Shown here one piece after another: positions 17,074 through 25,292 of a DNA stretch of 33,729 bases. The position numbers were made by a program, and so were the translations under genes. Origin of the DNA: an uncultured Collinsella sp. (GTDB lineage Bacteria > Actinomycetota > Coriobacteriia > Coriobacteriales > Coriobacteriaceae); the NCBI GenBank assembly GCA_900542905.1, contig UQPF01000020.1:1-33729 (forward strand), written 5' to 3'. Under the pieces are notes generated by a model. The model had not been told where the DNA came from. It did not search any database and saw only the letters and a program-made list of their open reading frames with translations. Within the stretch, counting starts at the first letter, position 1. Each line of letters opens with the position of its first letter.

Positions 17074-17240
17074 TTACGCGGTTCTACGAACCGCGTAACT
17101 GCTCGACGCTGCGCGGGCCGCATTTGGACAATCTGACGTTCAACTTCAAGGGCGCGACCAGAAGGTCAGCGCCCTTTCGTTTCACGTCACCTTGTCTCAA
17201 ATGCGGCCCGCTCGCTGTCGTTGCCAAAACATCGGCGTTG
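17073..17240. repeat. structured intergenic element, copy A
   Basis: The element opens with a perfect 11-bp hairpin, GTTACGCGGTT/AACCGCGTAAC, starting on the last base of the queA stop. After CGACGCTGC comes a long stem: GCGGGCCGCATTT pairs with AAATGCGGCCCGC. Inside it, TGACGT pairs with ACGTCA and CAA with TTG. A terminal hairpin AAGGGCGC/GCGCCCTT is inside that. The tail runs CGCTGTCGTTGCCAAAAC. Copy B is nearly identical. Copy C keeps the core with different stem sequences. Confidence 0.8.
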
Positions 17241-17254
17241 CCGTGGTTGTCGCT

Positions 17255-17385
17255 GTAGTCATTGGGTAGTCATTGGGTAGTCATTGGGGACGTTCTTAAA
17301 TGACTAGTCAAAGGGGACACTCTTACGGCACTTGGCACTTGGGGACGTTCCTTTTGTGCCGGCACCTGGGGACAGTCCTTATGTC
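17255..17385. repeat. 11-bp tandem repeat and GGGGAC repeats
   Basis: Three perfect tandem copies of GTAGTCATTGG occupy 17255-17287. They run into four GGGGAC boxes at about 17286, 17313, 17341 and 17368 (GGGGACGTTC, GGGGACACTC, GGGGACGTTCC, GGGGACAGTCC). The palindrome GTGCCGGCAC is at 17356-17365. There is no gene in 17074-17525; this stretch holds only repeats. Confidence 0.7.
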
Positions 17386-17432
17386 AAGAGATCGGTGCAA
17401 GAGGGATAGGTTGCCTTGCGTCGATCTAAATA

Positions 17433-17498
17433 AGTTGCGGTGAGATAGTTCTTGAATTGGCCTTTTTGGGGCTAAACAGAAACTTTCTCACCGCAACT
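17433..17498. repeat. AGTTGCGGTG inverted repeat, copy 1
   Basis: AGTTGCGGTGAGATAGTTCT (17433-17452) faces an imperfect complement ending CTCACCGCAACT at 17498. It lies between queA and the convergent coiled-coil gene. Copies 2 and 3 of the family are at 25185-25251 and 28883-28949. Confidence 0.8.
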
Positions 17499-17525
17499 GA
17501 GTTGAGGCGTTTTTTGGCAGCTGGT

Positions 17526-19337
17526 TTACTTGCTCGCGAACAGCCAGATCAGGATGATTGCCAGAATCACGGCGACGATGCAGACGATGGCGCCAGTGAA
17601 TTTGATGCGTGAGTCGCGGGTACGCTCGCGCACCGCGTCCTCGGTGGCCTCGAGCTGGGCGACTTCTTGCTCGGTCTCGGCGTGTTCGGCTTTGTCTCGG
17701 GCCAAGGATCCTGCAAGCGACTCAGTGATCTCTGGATGGTCATGCACCTCGGTCGCCTGCTCGATGATCGACTGTGCATGTGCGGCATCTGCTTGGGCGT
17801 TGGCGATGCTTTGCTCTTGGTCGCGGCGTGCCTTGTCCTCGGCGGCTATCTTCTCGCGCAGTTCGCGCTGGCGCGTCGTGGCGGCAGTTTTCGCCGTCTG
17901 CAGCTCGTCGCGCGCGGCATCGGCCTCAGTCGTCACGGCTTGGTGTGCGCGTTTGGCTTCGGCAATGGGGGCTTGAGCCTGCTCGACGGCCTGCTCGGCT
18001 GCGGCAAGCGAGTGCTCAAGGTCGGCGGTGATGCGCGGGACATCTTCTTCGGCTTTTCGCAGGGCATCTGCCGTGTCGGAGATCTGCATCGAGAGCTCGC
18101 TGGTGCGCACCGTATAGTTGGCGGGATTTGCCGAGGGATTGCGTTGCAGCTCGGCATACTCATGACGCAGCGTCTCGAGCTGGGCGCGCGTGGCGTCGAC
18201 GGTTTGTTGTGCGGCCGCAATGCCGGCGTCTCGCTCGGCCTTCACCTTGTCGCGGATGCGCTTGGAATCCTCAAGACGTCGAACGAGGCGGTTGCCGGTC
18301 TCGCGAGAGCTTGCCTCGCGGGCCTCCACGGCGTCGAGCGCGGCCTTCAGGCGGAGCTCAGTCGCGTCATCCTCTGTCTTCATTTGTTCGAACTGACCCT
18401 TGAGCTCTGTCGCTTTGGCGGCGTGGGCATCACGGTCAATCTCGGCTGCCGCGGCGGCCTTTTGCGCTGTAGCAATCGCTTGGCGCTGGTCGGCGACGAT
18501 CTGGTCGTAGCGGCCTGCGATATCCTGGCGCGTCTCGAGTTCCTCGGCCTGATCGGCAATGCGCTGCTCAAGTTCGGTCAGGTGGGCGCGGGCATCGGCA
18601 AGTGCCTTTTTCGCGGCGTTCATCTCGCGCATGGCCGAGGCGCCCTGGGCGATAAAGGTGCCCACGGCGTTCGCGGTGTTCGAGACAGCGGTCCCCAGAT
18701 CGCGGCTCGCGGCGGGGGAGTGCGGGGCGGTCGGGCGAGTGGTGTCGGCAGCGTCCGCATCGGCAGTCTGCGGCGCGGCGATATTGCCGGTACCGCCCTC
18801 GACCACAGAAAAGCCTGCTGCGTGCGGATCGACCGCATCGGCGCCAATCGTGGGGTGCTCGAGCTGGAGAAACGAGGGCATGGTACTGCCCTGGTCGGCA
18901 ACCGGAGTCTCGCCGGGCACAAAGGTCGAGGCCGCCTCGGCGGCCTCCTCTTCCTCGGCATCAATATCGGCATCGGCGACGGCGTCTTTCATCGCTTTGA
19001 CGGCATCCATCATGGAGTCCATGACGGCATCGAGCTCTTCTTCCGAAGACACCTCGATGGGGCCTGCCGCCTGTGGCGCGGGGTCTGTGTCGGGTTCGGC
19101 ATCGCTCGGCTCCGGCTGCTCGCTTTCGTCATGCTCGACAGTATCGTCTGTGTCTGTTGCTTTATCCGCATCGGCGTGCACATCTGCGGCAGCGTGCACA
19201 TCTGCGGCAGCGGGCGCATCTGCGGTGGCGGGCGCATCGGTGGAGGCGTCGACGCAGGTAGGAGTATCGCAGTCGTCGACGGCGTTTGCGGAATGATCAA
19301 TATGCTCTTGAGTCTGGGGGTCCAGCTCGTCTGTCAT
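17526..19337 (-). CDS. tail-anchored coiled-coil protein of unknown function
   Basis: The 603-residue product has three parts. An acidic Ala/Asp/Thr-rich N-terminus of about 230 residues includes small repeats (DVHAAADVHADAD). A long heptad-rich region of about 340 residues follows (ELEQRIADQAEELETR, AERDAGIAAAQQTVDATRAQ). A single C-terminal helix (FTGAIVCIVAVILAIILIW) ends in FASK. No signal peptide is seen, so the bulk is probably cytoplasmic and held to the membrane by its tail. ATG 19337 has GAGGAG nine bases upstream; ATG 19343 is the alternative. No family is recognised. Confidence 0.85.
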   Translation of the reverse strand: MTDELDPQTQEHIDHSANAVDDCDTPTCVDASTDAPATADAPAAADVHAAADVHADADKATDTDDTVEHDESEQPEPSDAEPDTDPAPQAAGPIEVSSEEELDAVMDSMMDAVKAMKDAVADADIDAEEEEAAEAASTFVPGETPVADQGSTMPSFLQLEHPTIGADAVDPHAAGFSVVEGGTGNIAAPQTADADAADTTRPTAPHSPAASRDLGTAVSNTANAVGTFIAQGASAMREMNAAKKALADARAHLTELEQRIADQAEELETRQDIAGRYDQIVADQRQAIATAQKAAAAAEIDRDAHAAKATELKGQFEQMKTEDDATELRLKAALDAVEAREASSRETGNRLVRRLEDSKRIRDKVKAERDAGIAAAQQTVDATRAQLETLRHEYAELQRNPSANPANYTVRTSELSMQISDTADALRKAEEDVPRITADLEHSLAAAEQAVEQAQAPIAEAKRAHQAVTTEADAARDELQTAKTAATTRQRELREKIAAEDKARRDQEQSIANAQADAAHAQSIIEQATEVHDHPEITESLAGSLARDKAEHAETEQEVAQLEATEDAVRERTRDSRIKFTGAIVCIVAVILAIILIWLFASK

Positions 19338-19631
19338 AGGCATGTGCTCCTCATCGTTGTTTGTCACCCTATGATAAGGTCTCGCGCCGACATCCCGCGC
19401 GCCGCAGCAAAGTTTCAAAACGTGTTCGATGGCTCGATCTGATAACAATAACTCGGCCGTTTTATCCAGTTTGTACTTGACAATCCCTTCGCCGAACTAC
19501 GTGGTGCCGTTCGCCTACCGCGGTCTTTTATTTTTGCTTGAACACGCTAAAGTTGCATCTCAGCTTTTGGCGCGTGAAGTTGGATACGCGCAGTCGGCGG
19601 GCGTGCCCGTCGCGATTTGAAAGGACTTTGT

Positions 19632-20432
19632 ATGGGACTTTTCACTGGTAAGACCGTGATCGTCACCGGCGGCGGCAAGGCCACGCTTAAGGACGGTTCC
19701 GCTGGCTCCATCGGCTACGGCATCGATATCGCATTTGCCAAGGAGGGCGCGAACCTCGTCATCACCGGCCGCAACGTCGCCAAGCTCGAGGCCGCCAAGG
19801 AGTCTCTCGAGGCCGAGTACGGTGTCAAGGTTCTGCCTGTTCAGGCCGATGTCTCGGCTGGTCAGGACAACGAGGCCGTCGTCCAGAACGTCATCGACAA
19901 GGCCATTGAGGAGTTCGGCCGCATCGACGCCGTCGTCAACAATGCTCAGGCTAGCGCCTCGGGCGTGACCATCGCCGATCACACCATGGATCAGTTTAAC
20001 CTGGCCATTTACTCCGGTCTGTATGCTACCTATCTGTACATGCAGAAGGCCTATCCGCACCTGAAGGAGACCAAGGGCTCCGTGGTCAACTTTGCCTCGG
20101 GCGCCGGCCTGTTTGGCAACTATGGCCAGTGCAGCTATGCTGCCGCCAAGGAGGGCATCCGCGGCCTGACCCGCGTTGCCGCCAACGAGTGGGGCAAGGA
20201 CGGCATCAACGTCAACATCGTGTGCCCGCTTGCTTGGACCGCTGCGCTCGAGAACTTCCAGGATGCCTATCCCGAGGCGTTCAAGGCCAACGTCCACATG
20301 CCGCCGGCTGGTCACTACGGCGACGTCGAGAAGGAAATCGGCCGCGTGGTCGTTCAGCTCTGCGGTCCCGACTTTAAGTACATGAACGGCGAGACCGTCA
20401 CCCTCGAGGGTGGCATGGGCCAGCGGCCGTAG
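19632..20432 (+). CDS. SDR oxidoreductase, probable NADP-dependent 12alpha-hydroxysteroid dehydrogenase
   Basis: This 266-residue short-chain dehydrogenase closely resembles, from memory, the 12alpha-HSDH of bile-acid-converting clostridia. Shared segments include NAQASASG, IYSGLYAT, NFASGAGLFGN, GQCSYAAAKEGIRGL, NVVCPL/NIVCPL and the C-terminus LEGGMGQRP. The predicted role is reversible oxidation of the 12alpha-hydroxyl of cholate or deoxycholate. The active site shows S156, Y169 and K173. The nucleotide loop is VTGGGKATLKDGSAGSIGYG (residues 11-30), with an insertion before SIGYG. R47 after the second strand favours NADP(H). ATG 19632 follows AAAGGA; an ATG 15 bases upstream lacks a site. 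Substrate identity is inferred from similarity only. Confidence 0.75.
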   Translation: MGLFTGKTVIVTGGGKATLKDGSAGSIGYGIDIAFAKEGANLVITGRNVAKLEAAKESLEAEYGVKVLPVQADVSAGQDNEAVVQNVIDKAIEEFGRIDAVVNNAQASASGVTIADHTMDQFNLAIYSGLYATYLYMQKAYPHLKETKGSVVNFASGAGLFGNYGQCSYAAAKEGIRGLTRVAANEWGKDGINVNIVCPLAWTAALENFQDAYPEAFKANVHMPPAGHYGDVEKEIGRVVVQLCGPDFKYMNGETVTLEGGMGQRP

Positions 20433-20434
20433 GG

Positions 20435-20582
20435 GTTACGCGGTTTTACCAAACCGCGTAACGGCTCGACGCTGCGCGGGCCGCATTTGGACAATCTGAC
20501 GTTCAACTTCAAGGGCGCGACCAGAAGGTCAGCGCCCTTTCGTTTCACGTCACCTTGTCTCAAATGCGGCCCGCTCGCTGAC
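20435..20582. repeat. structured intergenic element, copy B
   Basis: The hairpin GTTACGCGGTTT/AAACCGCGTAAC starts two bases after the dehydrogenase stop. The rest matches copy A almost base for base to CCCGCTCGCTG. A degraded second unit follows (about 20583-20646), keeping GGCACCTTGCTCGCT and GGGTTTTCGCT, and is interrupted by the IS at 20645. Its other half, GTCGTTGCCAAAACAACGG, lies past the IS at 22178. Confidence 0.8.
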
Positions 20583-20662
20583 TTATGCTCAACCTGCGGC
20601 GCCATTTTGCTTGAAGGCACCTTGCTCGCTCTGGCGGGTTTTCGCTCATATGACCCAATCCG

Positions 20663-20900
20663 CTGTCAATGGCCACAATGGCCCCGCCGACCGCTTGCAA
20701 TCGGTCGGCGGGGCCTGCCGTTGAACCCGTCCCGGTCCGCCCCCGGCATGTCGTCGACGCCTTCGGCTCAGTCTCATATCCGCGGATACCGTTCTGCCGG
20801 CCCGCACTCCATTCCTTCGGCGGGGTTCCCCAAGTCTGTCGAGGCGCATGCGGAGGGCTCCGCGCGCACAGCGAAATAGGGGGTGTCCCCGAAGGCCGCC
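20663..20900 (-). ncRNA. candidate bridge RNA region of the IS110 element
   Basis: The non-coding stretch past the transposase stop holds a perfect 13-bp hairpin (20681-20693 with 20702-20714). Its outer 147 bases differ at only two positions from the other IS copy in the window, whose transposase is only about 80% identical by eye. GTCTCATAT at 20771-20779 equals the predicted circle junction (TGT-CT-CATAT). ACAGCGAAA at 20868-20876 is the complement of the rebuilt target TTTCGCTGT. Bridge RNAs are known for this family, and IS1111-group elements carry theirs downstream of the transposase. The limits and strand are inferred. Confidence 0.5.
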
Positions 20901-20925
20901 CGGCTCGCCGGGACGGGGGCCATGT

Positions 20926-22047
20926 CTATTCCGCGCCCTCCCGGCACATCATGCCGAGGGCCCAGAGCCACCTCACGAGCTCGGCCGCGGTGGCCGCGTT
21001 GGCCTTCGCCGCGGGCACGCCGCGGGCGAGCATCTCCTCGCGCCGCCGCAGGAGCCGCTCGGACCCCTTCCTCCCGTGCATCCTTATCTCGAGGGGCACG
21101 CCCGTGTCCCTCGGCATGAGCTTCGGCTGGTGCCGTGCCGCGGCGTAGCACCATGAGCCCTCAACGGCCAGCTTCCTCACGAGCGCGTTGCCCGCACCGC
21201 TGATGCCTCCGAGCCGCACGGAGCCGCCACTCGACCTCTGGCTCGGCGCGAGGCCGAAGTAGGCCGTGACCTGCCTTCCGGAGCGGAACCTCGTGAAGTC
21301 GCCGACCTCGGCCGAGAAGGCCGCGGCCAGCGCGAAGGCGCAGCCCTTGATCGACTGGAGGGCGGCCACCTCCGCGGCGATCGGGCTGGCATCCACGGCC
21401 GCCCTGTACTCGGAGAGCAGGTCCGACCGGGCCTCCGCCGCGGCCTCGACCTCGTTCCTCAGGGCGGCGAGCGCCCGAACCCCGCCATCGCCCTCCGGCC
21501 TGACCTTGTCGAGCCACCTCAGGAAGTCGTAGGCCCAGTACTTCCTCGGGTTGCCGGCGGGCGTGGTGCCGCCGTAGACGAACCCCCGCCTTGCGAGGAA
21601 GGCGAGCAGCCGCTGCTTGGCGGTCGCCAGGCGCGCGGTCGCCCCGTCGTAGGCGCCGGCGAGGTCCCTGATGCCTTCGACCTCGGGGGAGGGGACCCAT
21701 ACGGGGGAGATGTCGTGGGCGAGTATCGCCTTGGCCATCCTGGCGGCGTCGTCCCTGTCGTTCTTGGAGGCCGAGTCGGCGGCCGACCTGGGGATCTTCG
21801 AGACCGCGGCGACGACGCACTCGACGCCGAGCCCGGCGAGCTCCCTTTGCGGGGCGAAGCCGAGGTAGCCGCTCTCGTAGGCCGCGAGCGACGGCCCGGG
21901 GAACCCATCCATCCACCCGGCGATCTCGCCCCAGGGGTTGCCGGGGAACCTCCTCGTCACGGCCTCGCCGGTGTCCGCGTCGAGGGCGCAGACGGTGGTC
22001 GACCTCAGGTGGACGTCCATCCCGAACGCGGTAGAATACTTTGGCAT
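20926..22047 (-). CDS. IS110 family transposase (DEDD recombinase)
   Basis: The 373-residue transposase has an N-terminal RuvC-like domain with D11 (GMDVH), E58 (YESG), D97 and D100 (KNDRDDAARMAKA). The C-terminal Tnp_20-type domain includes IKGCAFALAAAFSAEVGDF and the serine motif QRSSGG (270-275) followed by LGGISGAGN. This layout is that of bridge-RNA-guided IS110 recombinases. GGGAGG precedes the ATG. The product is intact, so the element may be active. Confidence 0.93.
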   Translation of the reverse strand: MPKYSTAFGMDVHLRSTTVCALDADTGEAVTRRFPGNPWGEIAGWMDGFPGPSLAAYESGYLGFAPQRELAGLGVECVVAAVSKIPRSAADSASKNDRDDAARMAKAILAHDISPVWVPSPEVEGIRDLAGAYDGATARLATAKQRLLAFLARRGFVYGGTTPAGNPRKYWAYDFLRWLDKVRPEGDGGVRALAALRNEVEAAAEARSDLLSEYRAAVDASPIAAEVAALQSIKGCAFALAAAFSAEVGDFTRFRSGRQVTAYFGLAPSQRSSGGSVRLGGISGAGNALVRKLAVEGSWCYAAARHQPKLMPRDTGVPLEIRMHGRKGSERLLRRREEMLARGVPAAKANAATAAELVRWLWALGMMCREGAE

Positions 22048-22107
22048 GGGAGCCTCCCAACCTCGTTGCGGCGCGGCTGCGCCTATGGCACTTCGACATC
22101 ATTGTCG

Positions 22108-22151
22108 CAGCCCCGACCCGCGGTCACGAGCGGGGGCTCCTATCTTTTTAG
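22108..22151 (+). terminator. terminator-like hairpin at the IS right end
   Basis: AGCCCC...CCGC pairs with GCGG...GGGCT around GGTCACGA, followed by CCTATCTTTTTA on the plus strand. It lies upstream of the transposase start. It may stop plus-strand transcripts leaving the element. Confidence 0.5.
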
Positions 22152-22291
22152 TGCCCTCGGATTGGGTCATAGTGTCTGTCGTTGCCAAAACAACGGTGTT
22201 CCCTTGGCTGTCGGAAATGATCCGTTGTCGCAAGGGGCAGGTTTCCTTTGCACCAGTTTCTGTCGAGTCGGTGCTCTTTGCGGGTTGCCCG

Positions 22292-22297
22292 TATAAT
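22292..22297 (+). promoter_or_regulatory. -10 box of tgt
   Basis: A consensus TATAAT sits 38 bp before the tgt start. No good -35 hexamer is seen at 17 bp spacing. Confidence 0.5.
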
Positions 22298-22334
22298 GGT
22301 TTGCGTATGAACCGCAACCAAGGAGTTCCAGTTT

Positions 22335-23474
<1,140 letters not shown>

Positions 23475-23508
23475 GGGCGACAGGCGCGCTTACAGAGCGT
23501 GGGCAACG

Positions 23509-23579
23509 GCAAAGGCTGAGCGGCAGCCGCTCGTCACATTCGCTGACGTCGGCTGCGCGACCGCTGACCGATGCCTTGC
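23509..23579. repeat. long imperfect hairpin after tgt
   Basis: Four nested pairings are visible: GCAAAGGC with GCCTTGC, AGCGG with CCGCT, CAGCCG with CGGCTG, and CGTCA with TGACG. The hairpin begins about 35 bp past the tgt stop. It could be a REP-type repeat or a structured 3' end. Confidence 0.5.
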
Positions 23580-23623
23580 AAGCGCATAACGCATCGTGGG
23601 TACCATACCGAATAGTTGATGTT

Positions 23624-23663
23624 CGGGCGGGTGTTTGACGCATGGCGTCGACCCCGCCCGCTT
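23624..23663 (+). terminator. terminator upstream of the LOG gene
   Basis: A CGGGCGGG arm pairs with CCCCGCCCG through an inner GACGC/GCGTC stem, followed by CTTTTCTTTTT. It is only about 25 bp from the next start codon. It may end tgt transcription or act as an attenuator for the LOG gene. Confidence 0.7.
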
Positions 23664-23687
23664 TTCTTTTTCTCGATAGGAGTACCC

Positions 23688-24446
23688 ATGATTAAGAATG
23701 AGAACGTCGAGGGCGAGCCCGCCTACGACGAGACGTACCGCCGCGGCCCCGTGGTTATGCGCGGCCCCATGATTCCTAAGGACAACACCTACGCCAACCT
23801 GCTGGCGCCCGAAGATTCAACCGACTGGTTGCATGCCGATCCGTGGCGCGTCCTTCGTATTCAGGCAGAATTCGTCGATGGCTTTGGCGCGCTTGCCGAG
23901 CTTGGTCCTGCGGTGACCATCTTCGGCAGCGCCCGCACGCCCAAGACCGATCCGCTCTACAAGGCGGCGCGCACAGTCGGCCGTAAGATTGCCCAGCGCG
24001 GCGTGGCGGTTATCACCGGCGGTGGTCCTGGTGTCATGGAAGCGGCTAATAAGGGGGCGGCGAGCGTCAACGGCAAGTCAGTTGGTTTGGGCATTGAGCT
24101 GCCGCACGAGCAGGGGCTCAACAAATACGTGAACCTTGGTATGGACTTCCGTTACTTCTTTGTGCGCAAGACCATGTTCGTCAAATACAGCTCGGGCGCT
24201 ATTGTTTTTCCCGGCGGGTTTGGCACACTCGACGAGATGTTCGAGGTGCTCACGCTGGTGCAAACGCACAAGGTCAAGCGCATGCCGCTTGTGCTGGTGG
24301 GCACCGAGTACTGGCAGGGCCTGTTCGACTGGCTTAACGGCCCGGTAATGAGCGCCAGTATGATTAGCCCGCTCGACCCGGATCTGGTACACATTACCGA
24401 CGACCTCAACGAGGCCGTTGACATTGCGCTCAGCGGGTTGATGTAG
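23688..24446 (+). CDS. LOG family (TIGR00730) nucleotide-processing protein
   Basis: The 252-residue product belongs to the LOG/lysine-decarboxylase-like family, phosphoribohydrolases that release bases such as cytokinins from nucleoside monophosphates. Motifs are GGGPGVMEA (111-119) and PGGFGTLDE (175-183). AGGAG lies before ATG 23688. An extra segment of about 60 residues precedes the Rossmann fold. A diverged copy of its last 43 codons lies at 28665-28795, on the far side of an accessory island. The physiological substrate is unknown. Confidence 0.9.
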   Translation: MIKNENVEGEPAYDETYRRGPVVMRGPMIPKDNTYANLLAPEDSTDWLHADPWRVLRIQAEFVDGFGALAELGPAVTIFGSARTPKTDPLYKAARTVGRKIAQRGVAVITGGGPGVMEAANKGAASVNGKSVGLGIELPHEQGLNKYVNLGMDFRYFFVRKTMFVKYSSGAIVFPGGFGTLDEMFEVLTLVQTHKVKRMPLVLVGTEYWQGLFDWLNGPVMSASMISPLDPDLVHITDDLNEAVDIALSGLM

Positions 24447-24477
24447 AGCAATCGTGTCTACCGCGACATGAATATGC

Positions 24478-24513
24478 ATGGCAATCTGATGCTATCTAAC
24501 GTCAGGTTGCCAT
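24478..24513. promoter_or_regulatory. operator-like inverted repeat of the toxin-antitoxin operon
   Basis: ATGGCAATCTGATG (24478-24491) and CGTCAGGTTGCCAT (24500-24513) are complementary at 12 of 14 positions. TATACT, a -10-like box, follows at 24524-24529. RelB-type antitoxins repress their own operon at such sites. Confidence 0.6.
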
Positions 24514-24560
24514 TTATATTGGGTATACTGATGCAAAAGACGAGGGCAAGGAGGTCGCGT

Positions 24561-24860
24561 ATGTCTACTGCAACGGTTAAGCCTACGACGGTTCGCCTCG
24601 AAGAGGGGCTCAAGGAGCAGGCGACTGAGTTCTTGGATTCGGTCGGCCTCAGCCTCAATTCCTATCTCAATCTTGCCGTTCGGCAGCTGGTAAATCAGCG
24701 AAAGATTCCTTTTGAGATTGTAGGAAGGGCGGAGATGCCCAACGAGGCGACGAGGCGTGCCATGGTGATCGCCGAGGCTCATGAGTTGGGGATTTTGCCG
24801 GACGATAGCCCGTCATTCAATAACGCTGATGAGCTTATGTCATTCCTCGATGAGGAATAG
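24561..24860 (+). CDS. RelB/DinJ family antitoxin
   Basis: The 99-residue protein has a ribbon-helix-helix N-terminus (TTVRLEEGLKEQATEFLDSV, then GLSLNSYLNLAVRQLV), the DNA-binding fold of RelB/DinJ. Its C-terminus would wrap the toxin. AAGGAGG lies six bases before ATG 24561. The toxin gene starts two bases after its stop. An inverted repeat lies upstream, fitting autoregulation. Confidence 0.9.
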   Translation: MSTATVKPTTVRLEEGLKEQATEFLDSVGLSLNSYLNLAVRQLVNQRKIPFEIVGRAEMPNEATRRAMVIAEAHELGILPDDSPSFNNADELMSFLDEE

Positions 24861-24862
24861 CG

Positions 24863-25171
24863 ATGTTCGAGATTAAAGTCGAGGCTCAATTTAAGGCGGA
24901 CTACAAACGAACGATGCGCATGCATCCGCAGCTAAAAAGTGAGTTTAAAGCGGCGGTTGCAGAGCTTGTGGCTCATGGGTCACTTCCGGCGGAGTATGGC
25001 GCCCACGAGCTCTCAAACCCGGGCGGAAACTACAACGGCCACATCGATTTCCACCTATCCGATGGCTTGGTCGATGTGGTCGTTCTTTATCTTCCCCATA
25101 AGACTAACCCAGTGATTAGGCTGGTGAGAATGGGCTCGCATGAGGAACTGTTTCAGGGTCCGCTGGGCTGA
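24863..25171 (+). CDS. YafQ/RelE family mRNA interferase toxin
   Basis: The 102-residue toxin would cut mRNA on the ribosome. It keeps the YafQ-type end VRMGSHEELF, whose histidine is catalytic in the family, and the middle HELSNPGGNYNGHIDFHL. It is translationally coupled to the antitoxin. The pair lies at the left edge of the accessory island, as such modules often do. Confidence 0.9.
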   Translation: MFEIKVEAQFKADYKRTMRMHPQLKSEFKAAVAELVAHGSLPAEYGAHELSNPGGNYNGHIDFHLSDGLVDVVVLYLPHKTNPVIRLVRMGSHEELFQGPLG

Positions 25172-25184
25172 TCGCCGATTTCCA

Positions 25185-25251
25185 AGTTGCGGTGGAATAG
25201 GGACTGATTTGCGGTCGATTGGCCAAAAACAGTCCCTATTTCACCGCAACT
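25185..25251. repeat. AGTTGCGGTG inverted repeat, copy 2
   Basis: AGTTGCGGTGGAATAGGGAC... (25185-25206) pairs with 25230-25251 over 22 bp with one mismatch. The 23-bp loop ends GGCCAAAAA. It sits between the convergent toxin and primase-helicase genes. Confidence 0.85.
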
Positions 25252-25292
25252 GATAGGCGCGCCCCGTTCGCTGCTGCGGCCCCCGGTTCTCC

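Larger units (their letters stand above)
20645..22177 (-). mobile_element. IS110 family element, IS1111-like group, complete
   Basis: The element is about 1.53 kb. Subterminal inverted repeats TATGACCCAATCCG (20649-20662) and its exact complement (22158-22171) flank it, as is typical of the IS1111 group. A CT dinucleotide lies at both junctions (20645-20646 and 22176-22177) and is the likely recombination core. Removing the element restores TTTTCGCTGTCGTTGCC, which matches the tail of structured copy A. It holds one transposase and a long conserved non-coding 3' region. Confidence 0.85.

Noticed and set aside
17255..17287. Three 11-bp tandem repeats as a CRISPR array
   Set aside because: The units are contiguous without spacers, and no cas gene is present.
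17667..19442. 591-codon plus-strand open frame
   Set aside because: It is antisense to the coiled-coil gene. Its Gly/Arg/Cys-rich repeats mirror the Ala/Glu-rich coding strand.
19429..19620. 63-codon frame upstream of the dehydrogenase
   Set aside because: It has no ribosome site or recognisable fold and overlaps the likely promoter region.
23475..23590. Structured stretch after tgt as a tRNA or SRP RNA
   Set aside because: No T-loop, anticodon arm or SRP signature is seen. The pairing is that of one long hairpin.
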